64,000 nucleotides of DNA, taken from assembly GCA_963750895.1 (NCBI GenBank), contig CAVVSD010000007.1, positions 186,001 through 250,000 of the forward strand, read 5' to 3'. Of this stretch, positions 43,926 through 51,109 are shown one piece after another. Under the pieces are notes generated by a model that saw only the letters and a program-made list of their open reading frames with translations, ran no database searches and had not been told where the DNA came from. The stretch comes from CAVVSD01 sp963750895 (GTDB taxonomy: Bacteria > Actinomycetota > Thermoleophilia > Solirubrobacterales > Solirubrobacteraceae). The translations under genes were made by a program, and so were the position numbers. How positions within the stretch are numbered: the first letter of the stretch is position 1; each line of letters begins with the position of its first letter.

Positions 43926-45716
43926 GTGAGCGACCTCGCGATCCACCTCCTCGGCCGGCCGCGCGTCGAGCGGGGCGGCGCCGCGGTGCCCGCTCCCCGC
44001 GGCCACAAGGCGTGGGGCGTGCTCGCGTACCTCCTGCTGGCGGACCGGCCGCCGAGCCGCGACGAGCTGGCGTCGCTGCTGTTCGCCGAGGCCGACGATC
44101 CCCAGGCGGCGCTGCGCTGGAACCTCAGCGCGCTGCGCCGCCTGCTCGGCGACGTCCGCCTCCACGGCGACCCGATCGCGCTGAGCCTGCCGCCCGGTGC
44201 GTTCGTCGACGTCCGCGAGCCGGACGGCGGCGGCGTCGGGCGCGAGCTCCTCCAGGGCATGTACTTCTCCAGCAGCCCGGCGTTCGAGATCTGGCTGGCG
44301 ACGGAGCGGCGGCACCTCGCGGGTGCGGCGGAGGCCGTCCTGCGCGAGTCGGCCCTCACGCGGCTCGCGTCCGGCGACGCCTCGGGCGCCGCCGACCTCG
44401 CCGCCCGCCTCGTCCAGTCCGACCCCCTCGACGAGGGCCACCAGGTCCTCCTCATCCGCAGCCTCGCCACCGCGGGCGACGGGATCGGCGCATCCCGGCA
44501 GGCGGCCCGCTGCACCGAGCTGTTCCGGCGCGAGCTCGGGATCGAGCCGAGCCCGGCGGTGGCCGAGGCGGCCCGGACCGTCACCGCCGCCCCGACCGCC
44601 GGACCCGTCGGGGGCCGCGCAGCCGCCCGCGCGCAGCTCGAGGCCGGGGACGCCGCGATCGTCGCGGGCGCGCTCGACGCGGGCCTGCAGTGCCTGCGCC
44701 GCGCGGTCGCCGACGCGCGGTCGGTGGGCGACCCGGAGCTCGAGGCGGCCGCGCTGCTGGCGCTCGGCTCGGCGCTCGTCCACGTGTCGCGGGGACGCGA
44801 CGAGGAGGCGGCGACCGCGCTGCACGAGACGCTCGCGGTCGCGGAGCGCCACGGGCTGGACTCAGCGGCGGCCGCGGCGGCCCGCGAGCTCGGCTACGTC
44901 GAGTTCCTGCAGGCCCGCTACGAGCGCGCCGAGGCGTGGTTCGCGCGGGCCCTGCGCCTCGCGGTCCTCGATCCCGCCGAGCGCGGCCGCATCGGCTCGG
45001 TGCTGGGTTCGGTCCGCAGCGACACCGCCCACTACGCCCGCGCCGCGGACACGCTGGCCGAGGCGTGCGACCTGAGCGAGGGCGCGGGTGACGGGCGTCG
45101 TCTGGCGTACTCGCTGTCGATGCTCGGTCGCGTGCAGCTCCTCACCGGCGAGCTGGACGCCGCCGCGGCGACGCTCGACGCCTCGCTCGCCCGGATGCGG
45201 CGCGAGAGCTGGGCGGCGTTCGCGCCGTGGCCCGAGGCGCTGCGCGGGGACGTCGACGTCGCGCGCGGGGATCTCGAGGCGGCGCTGCCCCGCTACGAGC
45301 ACGCCTTCGCGCTGGGATGCCAGGTCGGCGACGCGTGCTGGGAGGGGATGGGCGCGCGGGGAATCGGGATCGTCCGGGTCCGCAGCGGCCGGGTCGAGGA
45401 GGGCGTGGAGGTGCTGCTCGACGCCCGGCGGCGCGCCGTCCGGCTGCCCGACTCCTACCTGTGGGTCGAGGGCTACACGCTCGACGCGCTGTGCGAGGTC
45501 GGCGTCGCGCACGACCTGCCGGCGGCCTCGGGCTGGGTGGATGACCTGACCGCCCTCGCCGGGCGCACCGGCATGCGCGAGCTCGCCGCGCGGGCGCACC
45601 TCCACCGCGCCCGCCTGGGCGACCCGTCCGCGCTGACCGCGGCGCGCGTCCTGGCGGCATCGATCGACAACCCCGTCCTCGCAGCGTCGCTCAGCTCGGT
45701 CGTCGTCGCCGCGTAG
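43926..45716 (+). CDS. BTAD-domain (SARP/AfsR-like) transcriptional regulator with TPR region
   Basis: A 596-residue protein. The N terminus 'VSDLAIHLLGRPRVERGGA' and 'RDELASLLFAEADDPQAALR' form the OmpR-like winged helix of SARP regulators. The bacterial transcriptional activation domain follows ('GELLQGMYFSSSP'-like region, 'LDEGHQVLLIRSLATAG', 'LFRRELGIEPSPAVAEA'). From residue 230 it is helical repeats (TPR-like, e.g. 'YVEFLQARYERAEAWFARAL'). There is no NB-ARC ATPase. GTG 43926. It probably senses through the TPR part; targets are unknown. Confidence 0.85.
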   Translation: MSDLAIHLLGRPRVERGGAAVPAPRGHKAWGVLAYLLLADRPPSRDELASLLFAEADDPQAALRWNLSALRRLLGDVRLHGDPIALSLPPGAFVDVREPDGGGVGRELLQGMYFSSSPAFEIWLATERRHLAGAAEAVLRESALTRLASGDASGAADLAARLVQSDPLDEGHQVLLIRSLATAGDGIGASRQAARCTELFRRELGIEPSPAVAEAARTVTAAPTAGPVGGRAAARAQLEAGDAAIVAGALDAGLQCLRRAVADARSVGDPELEAAALLALGSALVHVSRGRDEEAATALHETLAVAERHGLDSAAAAAARELGYVEFLQARYERAEAWFARALRLAVLDPAERGRIGSVLGSVRSDTAHYARAADTLAEACDLSEGAGDGRRLAYSLSMLGRVQLLTGELDAAAATLDASLARMRRESWAAFAPWPEALRGDVDVARGDLEAALPRYEHAFALGCQVGDACWEGMGARGIGIVRVRSGRVEEGVEVLLDARRRAVRLPDSYLWVEGYTLDALCEVGVAHDLPAASGWVDDLTALAGRTGMRELAARAHLHRARLGDPSALTAARVLAASIDNPVLAASLSSVVVAA

Positions 45717-45741
45717 CTTGCCGCAGCGCGGCCTTTCCAAG

Positions 45742-47322
45742 ATGCTCCGACCGCACATGGAGGACGAGCAGCCGCAGACCGAGGAGTTCGTCGTCGGTGA
45801 CTCGTTCGCCCGGGTCCTGACCGAGACGACGCAGTCGCTCGTCTGCGTCTACGACCGCGACGGCCGGATCCTCCTCTTCAACGAGGCGTGCGAGCGGGCG
45901 ACGGGCTTCACGCGCGACGAGGTCCTCGGGCGCAACGCGCGCGACGTCGTCATCCCGCCCGAGGAGCGCGACGCGTTCGGCGAGTTCCTCGCCTACGTCT
46001 GGACCACGCGGACGTCGAGTCCCCAGGTCGGCCACTGGATGACGAAGGACGGCGGACGCCGGCTCATCGCCTGGTCGAACCGGCCGATGGCCGACGAGGA
46101 GGGCGCCCAGGAGTCGCTCGTCACGACCGGGATCGACCTGACCGATCGCGCACCGCGCCACGAATCGGGCGAGCGCGCGCTGCCGGTCGAGCCGGGCGCC
46201 AAGCTGGCCGAGATCAGCCGGCTCGCCGCCGAGCAGCGCTCGCTGCGGCGCGTCGCGACGCTCGTCGCCTCCGAGGTGTCCCCCGAGCGGGTGTTCATGG
46301 CCGTCTCGGAGGAGTGCGCGCGGGTGCTGGAGGTCAACGCGTCCGTCGTCGTGCGCTACGAGGGCGACGGCTCGGCGACGATCGTCGGGCGCCACAACCG
46401 CGACGGCATCGACGTCTTCCATCTCGGGGCCGTGCTCGCCGCGGAGATCCACTCCGCGCTCGGTCGGGTGCGCGAGTCCGAGACGCCCGCGCGCGTGGAC
46501 GACTGGGGCGTGCTCTCCGGGCAGACGGCGGAGGCGATGTTCCGTGGCGGCTACCGCTCGACGGCGGCCGCGCCGATCGTCGTGCTCGGTGCGCTGTGGG
46601 GTGCCGTCGCGATCGGCAGCGAGGACCCGCTGCCGCCGGAGACGGAGAACCGGCTCGGCGCGTTCTGCGAGATGGTGTCGCTCGCGGTCGCGAGCGCGCA
46701 GGCGCGCGAGGACCTCATCGCCTCGCGCGCGCGTCTCGTGATGGTCGGCGACGAGCAGCGCCGGCGCCTGGAGCGCAACCTCCACGACGGCGCGCAGCAG
46801 AGCCTCGTGTCCGTCGCGTTGAAGCTGCGCCTCGCGCGTGCGCGCGTGGAGCTCGACCCCGACGCCGCGACGCTGCTGCTCGAGGACGCGATGCGCGAGC
46901 TCGACACGGGCCTGGAGGAGCTGCGCGAGATCGCCCGCGGCATCCACCCGGCGATCCTCAGCGAGCGCGGGCTGCGGCCGGCGCTGGAGGCGCTGACCGA
47001 GCGGCTGCTGCTGCCGGTGCAGCTGGACATCCCCGACCAGCGGCTCCCGCACCACAGCGAGGCGACGGCGTACTACATCGTCTCGGAGGCGCTGACGAAC
47101 GTCTCGCGGCACGCCGCCGCGACCAGCGCGCACGTGTCGGTGCGGCGGGAGGGCGGCATGCTGCGCTGCGAGGTGTCCGACGACGGGCGCGGGGGCGCCG
47201 ACCCCAACAGGGGGACCGGGATCCTCGGGCTGCGCGACCGCGCGGAGGCGGCGGGCGGGACGCTGAGCGTGGTGAGCCCGCCGGGACGTGGGACGGTCGT
47301 CGCAGCAGCGGTACCGCTCTGA
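45742..47322 (+). CDS. PAS-GAF sensor histidine kinase (NarL type), orphan
   Basis: About 526 residues and soluble. A PAS domain ('SLVCVYDRDGRILLFNEACE', 'GFTRDEVLGRNARDVVIP') is followed by a GAF domain (about residues 160-310, 'LRRVATLVASEVSPERVFMA', 'APIVVLGALWGAVAIGSED'). A HisKA_3 box 'RRRLERNLHDGAQQSLVSVA' and an ATPase with 'ISEALTNVSRHAAATSAHV'-like N box (written 'VSEALTNVSRH') and 'GTGILGLRDRAEAAGG' come next. No response regulator is adjacent. No Shine-Dalgarno sequence is visible; ATG 45742 or 45757 may start it, the latter leaving 521 residues. Confidence 0.87.
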   Translation: MLRPHMEDEQPQTEEFVVGDSFARVLTETTQSLVCVYDRDGRILLFNEACERATGFTRDEVLGRNARDVVIPPEERDAFGEFLAYVWTTRTSSPQVGHWMTKDGGRRLIAWSNRPMADEEGAQESLVTTGIDLTDRAPRHESGERALPVEPGAKLAEISRLAAEQRSLRRVATLVASEVSPERVFMAVSEECARVLEVNASVVVRYEGDGSATIVGRHNRDGIDVFHLGAVLAAEIHSALGRVRESETPARVDDWGVLSGQTAEAMFRGGYRSTAAAPIVVLGALWGAVAIGSEDPLPPETENRLGAFCEMVSLAVASAQAREDLIASRARLVMVGDEQRRRLERNLHDGAQQSLVSVALKLRLARARVELDPDAATLLLEDAMRELDTGLEELREIARGIHPAILSERGLRPALEALTERLLLPVQLDIPDQRLPHHSEATAYYIVSEALTNVSRHAAATSAHVSVRREGGMLRCEVSDDGRGGADPNRGTGILGLRDRAEAAGGTLSVVSPPGRGTVVAAAVPL

Positions 47323-47365
47323 CACGGAGTTGTCACATTCCGCGCGCCACGTGCAACGCGCCGCC

Positions 47366-47381
47366 TGGGAGCTTGCTCCCA
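47366..47381 (+). promoter_or_regulatory. Hairpin TGGGAGC-TT-GCTCCCA abutting a start codon
   Basis: A perfect 7-bp inverted repeat whose last base is the A of ATG 47381 and whose left arm includes the GGGAG that could serve as the ribosome-binding site. It may dampen translation of the small downstream protein, or be the tail of the kinase transcript. Confidence 0.4.
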
Positions 47382-47560
47382 TGCACCCCACCACACGTCA
47401 CCGCAGTGCCGAGCGGGCCTTCCGCCGGCTGATCGCCGACGGCGAGTTCGCCGAGCCCGACGAGGTCGAGTACACCGAGACGACGGTCGTCTTCCTGTGG
47501 CACGCGAGCAAGCTCGCGGTCGTCGTCGACCTCGACGAACCGCTGGCCGAGGCCGCTTAG
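47381..47560 (+). CDS. Small hypothetical protein
   Basis: A 59-residue frame, 'MHPTTRHRSAERAFRRLIAD' then 'EYTETTVVFLWHASKLAVVV'. I do not recognise a family. The regular pattern of a basic helix followed by two strands looks like a real small protein. It lies 58 bases after the kinase stop. Its stop overlaps that of the convergent gene. It could be in the same transcript as the kinase. Confidence 0.5.
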   Translation: MHPTTRHRSAERAFRRLIADGEFAEPDEVEYTETTVVFLWHASKLAVVVDLDEPLAEAA

Positions 47561-47832
47561 GCCTTGCGCAGTGCTTCGATGAGGTCGGCCTTGCCCATCT
47601 TCGAGCGGCCCGGGATGTCGCGCTCCTTGGCCAGCTCGTACAGCTGCTGCCGGTTGCGGTCCTGGAGGCTGTGGCCGGCCTTGCCGCCGCGGCTACGGCC
47701 CGCTGCGCCCTGCTTGCCGAGCTCGCGATGCGTGCTCTTCGGCAGGTTCGCGAGTGTCCGTTGCTCCTTCGCGGCCTTCTGCGCCTTCTGCACGTTGCGC
47801 TTGGCCGCCTGGCGCTGCTTCGTGGTTGCCAT
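47557..47832 (-). CDS. Small basic protein with Rho N-terminal/SAP-like C-terminal motif
   Basis: A 91-residue, very basic protein. The N-terminal half is a lysine/glutamine-rich helix ('KRNVQKAQKAAKEQRTLANL'), the middle is glycine-rich ('GKQGAAGRSRGGKAG') and the end 'YELAKERDIPGRSKMGKADL' resembles the Rho_N/SAP helix-extended-loop-helix that binds nucleic acid. Proteins of this kind are annotated as plasmid-stabilisation-like or DUF7218; here a chromosomal nucleic-acid-binding protein is likely. ATG 47832. Confidence 0.7.
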   Translation of the reverse strand: MATTKQRQAAKRNVQKAQKAAKEQRTLANLPKSTHRELGKQGAAGRSRGGKAGHSLQDRNRQQLYELAKERDIPGRSKMGKADLIEALRKA

Positions 47833-47963
47833 GCGGTCGGTTCTCCCCTGGGCGCGGCCGTCTCCACGAGCGCGCGTCAGCGGACGAACACCGCACGCCC
47901 GCAGCCTCGATGACCGGGTAACGCCGCGTCAAACGTCAACCCTCGAGGGGAAGGGAGTGGACA

Positions 47964-48386
47964 GTGGCGAAGACTGCCCGCGACATCATGAGCTCCGACT
48001 GCACCTGCGTCGGCGAGCACGACAGCCTGCTCGACGCCGCTCAGCAGCTCGCGAGGCTCGACGTCGGCGCGATGCCGATCTGCGGGGACGACGACCGGCT
48101 GAAGGGCATGATCACCGACCGGGACATCGTCGTGAAGGCGCTGGCGCGGGGCATGGACCCGGCCAAGACGGAGGTCGGTCAGCTGGGTCAGGGCGACGGC
48201 AAGACCGTGACGATCGGCGCCGACGACTCGATCGAGGACGCACTTCGGACCATGTCCGAGCACCAGGTCCGCCGGCTGCCCGTGATCGACGGTCACGAGC
48301 TGGTCGGGATGATCGCCCAGGCGGACATCGCGCGGAACTACGACGAGGAGAAGGTCGGCGATCTGGTCGAGGCCATCTCCCAGTAG
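47964..48386 (+). CDS. CBS-domain pair protein
   Basis: A 140-residue protein made of two CBS motifs: 'ARDIMSSDCTCVGEHDSLLD' with 'GMITDRDIVVKALARGMDP', and 'DSIEDALRTMSEHQVRRLPV' with 'ELVGMIAQADIARNYDEEK'. Such stand-alone pairs bind adenosine nucleotides and are stress-linked. GTG 47964 follows GAAGGGAG. A strong terminator follows the stop. Confidence 0.9.
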   Translation: MAKTARDIMSSDCTCVGEHDSLLDAAQQLARLDVGAMPICGDDDRLKGMITDRDIVVKALARGMDPAKTEVGQLGQGDGKTVTIGADDSIEDALRTMSEHQVRRLPVIDGHELVGMIAQADIARNYDEEKVGDLVEAISQ

Positions 48387-48397
48387 CGACCCTGGCG

Positions 48398-48425
48398 ACC
48401 CGGGCCGACCCTCCCCGGCCCGGGT
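48398..48425 (+). terminator. Strong hairpin after the CBS gene
   Basis: A perfect 10-bp stem, ACCCGGGCCG / CGGCCCGGGT, with an 8-base loop, 12 bases after the CBS stop. No T-run follows, which is common in very GC-rich genomes. Confidence 0.6.
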
Positions 48426-48541
48426 GCAGGCGGCGAGACGCGCTGCGGTTGCAGCAGCGTCCGGTCGAGCGCGCGCACCGACGGCACGCCGAGCAGCATG
48501 AGGATCGTGCGGGCGGGTCCCGGTCGTTCTAGAACACGCCG

Positions 48542-49306
48542 TCAGCGGTTGAAGGCCCGCTTCGCGACCGCGTCGAGCACCTTCGACGGCGCCTGCCCGA
48601 GCAGCTCCACGATGCGGCTGCCGCCGCCCGTGTGGAGGACCTCGTCGTCGTTCTCGATCGCCTTCACGATCCGGTCCGCCCAGCTGTGGGCGTCCTGGCG
48701 CTCCCAGCGGTCGGGGTCCATGTGCGCGCGCAGCTGCTCGTCGGCGAGCTCGAGCATCTCGGTGTCCATGCCGCCCGTGTCGAGCTGCAGGACGGAGACG
48801 TTCGTCTCATCCAGCTCGCGCCGCAGCGACTCCGAGAACGCCGCGATCGCCGCCTTCGTCGCCGAGTAGGTGCTGATCGCGGGGAACTGCAGCTGGGAGA
48901 CGATGCTCGCCTGGTTGACGATCTTCGCCTCCGGGCGGCGCTGGAGATCGGGCAGCAGCTCGTGGGTGAGGTGCATGACGCCGAGGACGTTCACCTGCAC
49001 CATCGCGTAGATGTCGTCGAGCGGCTGGTTCTCCAGCAGCCCGCCGACGAACAGCCCGGCGTTGTTGACGAGCACGTCGATGCGCGGGCGTTCCTCGCCG
49101 AGCGCGGCGAGGCCGGCGTCGATGCTCTCGCGCGAGCCGAGGTCGAGCTCGACGACGCGGGCGTCGCCGCCGATCGGGTCGAAGCCCGCGGGATCGCGGA
49201 CGCCGCACAGCACGCGCACGGGCTCGTTCGCGAGGCGCTCGACGAGCGCGCGGCCCAGCCCGCGGCTCGCGCCGGTGACGAGGATGGTCTTGCCTTCGAG
49301 GTCCAT
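48542..49306 (-). CDS. Short-chain dehydrogenase/reductase
   Basis: A 254-residue SDR: 'ILVTGASRGLGRALVERL' cofactor site, 'VLVNNAGLFVGG', a catalytic Ser around 'NQASIVSQL' and 'YSATKAAIAAFSESL' (YxxxK). It differs from the copy at 11.1 kb in its C terminus, which here lacks the usual 'DGG' end, as in non-quinone-type SDRs of broad specificity. The substrate is unknown. Confidence 0.9.
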   Translation of the reverse strand: MDLEGKTILVTGASRGLGRALVERLANEPVRVLCGVRDPAGFDPIGGDARVVELDLGSRESIDAGLAALGEERPRIDVLVNNAGLFVGGLLENQPLDDIYAMVQVNVLGVMHLTHELLPDLQRRPEAKIVNQASIVSQLQFPAISTYSATKAAIAAFSESLRRELDETNVSVLQLDTGGMDTEMLELADEQLRAHMDPDRWERQDAHSWADRIVKAIENDDEVLHTGGGSRIVELLGQAPSKVLDAVAKRAFNR

Positions 49307-49436
49307 ACCTCGGCGCTACCCGATTCCCGGCGGCGCCGGTGCGCCAAGCCCGCGCCTACCTGCCCGGTAATCGATCGGCGGGCTGCGGACGGCGATCCTC
49401 CTCCTGTCACCACGCACGACCACCGAGGAGGCACCC

Positions 49437-49877
49437 ATGCCCGCCTACGCCATCGCCCACCTGCGCACCGTCGAGGTCGGCCCGGACATCGTCGAGTACC
49501 TGGATCGCATCGACGCGACGCTCGAGCCGTTCGGTGGGCGCTTCATCATCCACGGCGCGACGCCGGAGGTCCGCGAGGACGCGTTCCCCGGCACGATCGT
49601 CGTGATCGAGTTCCCCGACCGCGCGGCGGCGACGGCGTGGTACGAGTCCCCGGCCTACCAGGCGATCCTGCCGCTGCGGACCGAGAACTCCGACGGGACG
49701 GCGTTCATCATCGACGGCGTGAAGCCCGGCCACCGCGCGCCCGACGCGATCGCCGCGGCTAGTCGTCACCGCCGCGGCCACGACCCCTGCCGCGGCCCCC
49801 GTCGGTCTGCTCGGTGCGGTCGCCGCCGCGGTCGTCGTCGTCATCGCGGCCGCCGCCCGGCCCGAGCTTCGCGGTGA
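49437..49877 (+). CDS. DUF1330 domain protein
   Basis: The first 105 or so residues are a DUF1330 protein, a small ferredoxin-like barrel: 'MPAYAIAHLRTVEVGPDIVE', 'TIVVIEFPDRAAATAWYESP', 'AYQAILPLRTENSDGTAFII'. The ATG has GAGGAGGCAC upstream. From about 49745 the frame turns into arginine-rich nonsense that is antisense to the next gene, so the true stop is probably near 49760 and was lost to an indel. Confidence 0.75.
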   Translation: MPAYAIAHLRTVEVGPDIVEYLDRIDATLEPFGGRFIIHGATPEVREDAFPGTIVVIEFPDRAAATAWYESPAYQAILPLRTENSDGTAFIIDGVKPGHRAPDAIAAASRHRRGHDPCRGPRRSARCGRRRGRRRHRGRRPARASR

Positions 49878-49953
49878 CGATCGCGATCGTGATCGCCACG
49901 ATCGCGATGCCGACCAGCAGCGAGCCGACGAGCTGCCTCGCACCCGCGCTCAC
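49759..49953 (-). CDS. Small single-TM protein with acidic/glycine-arginine tail
   Basis: A 64-residue frame. GTG 49953 overlaps the stop of the DUF6529-like gene (GTGA). One TM helix 'LVGSLLVGIAIVAITIAIVT' is followed by a charged repeat-like tail ('GGGRDDDDDRGGDRTEQ', 'GGRGRGRGRGGDD'). The function is unknown; coupling suggests a partner of the upstream membrane protein. Confidence 0.55.
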   Translation of the reverse strand: MSAGARQLVGSLLVGIAIVAITIAIVTAKLGPGGGRDDDDDRGGDRTEQTDGGRGRGRGRGGDD

Positions 49954-50369
49954 GACAGGAACTCCCCGGCCGAGCTCGCCCAGGTCACGGCCAGCAGCGT
50001 GAACACGCTGATGCCGAGCAGCGGGAGCGCCCGGCCGAGCCCCAGCCCGCGACGCACGACGGCGACCTTCAGCGTGAGGATCGCGAGCAGCGCGGTGCCG
50101 GCGATCGCGTGAAGGGTCTCGTCGTCGTCGAAGCCGTACACCGAGACGCAGGTCACGCCGACGACCACGAGCAGCAGCGCGATGACGTCGCCGATGGTGC
50201 GGTGCCCGGTCGACGCGGGGCGGGCGCCGAGGAACGGCGGGCGCAGCTTGCCGTAGCCGACCGCGATGAGCACGAGCTGGTAGACGGCGAGCGCCAGCGC
50301 GACCGAGGCGAGCACGACCTTCACCTCCGTGATGTTGTCGCGCATCAGGCCCTCCAGCAGGTCTTCCAT
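49950..50369 (-). CDS. Four-TM membrane protein, DUF6529-like
   Basis: A 139-residue protein with about four TM helices: 'VVLASVALALAVYQLVLIAV', 'VIALLLVVVGVTCVSVYGF', 'HAIAGTALLAILTLKVAVV' and 'ALPLLGISVFTLLAVTWASS'. Conserved His residues ('GHRTIGD', 'ETLHAIAG') recall haem-binding membrane proteins such as cytochrome b561-like or DUF6529 members, so electron transport is possible. ATG 50369. Confidence 0.65.
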   Translation of the reverse strand: MEDLLEGLMRDNITEVKVVLASVALALAVYQLVLIAVGYGKLRPPFLGARPASTGHRTIGDVIALLLVVVGVTCVSVYGFDDDETLHAIAGTALLAILTLKVAVVRRGLGLGRALPLLGISVFTLLAVTWASSAGEFLS

Positions 50370-50426
50370 GCACGCGGCCTACCCGGTCGCTGTCAGATCC
50401 GCCCCACCGCCCGCGACCATGTGGAC

Positions 50427-51101
50427 ATGACGTCGCAGCACACCGTCCTCGGCATCGACTGGGCCCGGCCCCGGTGGGTCGCCGTCGTCCTCGCCGACGG
50501 TGCGGCGCCGCGGGTCCTCGCCGACGGTGACCTGGCCGCGCTCGTGGCGGGGTTCCCGGAGGCCGCGTGCGTCGGCGTCGACATGCCGATCGGCCTGCCG
50601 GAGGCCGGCGAGCGTGCGGCCGACGCGGAGGCGCGCGTGTTCGTCGGCGCTCGGCGCAGCAGCGTGTTCATGACGCCGCCCGCCGCGGTGCTCGCGGCCG
50701 AGACCTATGCGGCGGCGAACGTGCTCGCGGGGCAGCGCTCGGAGAAGGGCATCTCACAGCAGGCGTGGGGCCTGCGGGAGAACATCGGCCGCGTCGCCGC
50801 GGTCGCCGAGACCGACCCGCGGCTCATCGAGGTGCACCCCGAGGTGTCCTTCGCCGCGCTCGCCGGCGGCCACATGCGCGCGGCGAAGACGACGTGGAAC
50901 GGGCAGATGGACCGCCGCGCCGCCCTCGCGCGCGCGGGCATCGTGCTGCCCGACGACCTCGGCGAGGCGGGCGTCGTCCCGGTCGCCGACGTGCTCGACG
51001 CCGCGGCCGTCGCATGGAGCGCCCGGCGCTTCGCGGCGGGCGAGGCGCGATCGTTCCCTGCGGCGGCATCCCCCGGTGACCGCCAGGTGATCTGGTACTG
51101 A
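50427..51101 (+). CDS. DUF429 (RNase H-like nuclease) protein
   Basis: A 224-residue DUF429 protein. The RNase H-fold landmarks are present: 'VLGIDWARPRWVAVVLAD' (first Asp), 'CVGVDMPIGLPEAGERAADA' and 'VHPEVSFAALAGGHMRAAK', with a C-terminal 'VADVLDAAAVAWSARRF' carrying the last Asp. Predicted nuclease with no characterised role. It lies 9 bases upstream of recC, so it may be co-transcribed with the RecBCD genes. Confidence 0.82.
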   Translation: MTSQHTVLGIDWARPRWVAVVLADGAAPRVLADGDLAALVAGFPEAACVGVDMPIGLPEAGERAADAEARVFVGARRSSVFMTPPAAVLAAETYAAANVLAGQRSEKGISQQAWGLRENIGRVAAVAETDPRLIEVHPEVSFAALAGGHMRAAKTTWNGQMDRRAALARAGIVLPDDLGEAGVVPVADVLDAAAVAWSARRFAAGEARSFPAAASPGDRQVIWY

Positions 51102-51109
51102 CCACGACG

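Noticed and set aside
49745..49877. The arginine-rich C-terminal extension of the DUF1330 frame
   Set aside because: It is antisense to a coupled small membrane protein gene and has no resemblance to the family; probably reading past a lost stop.
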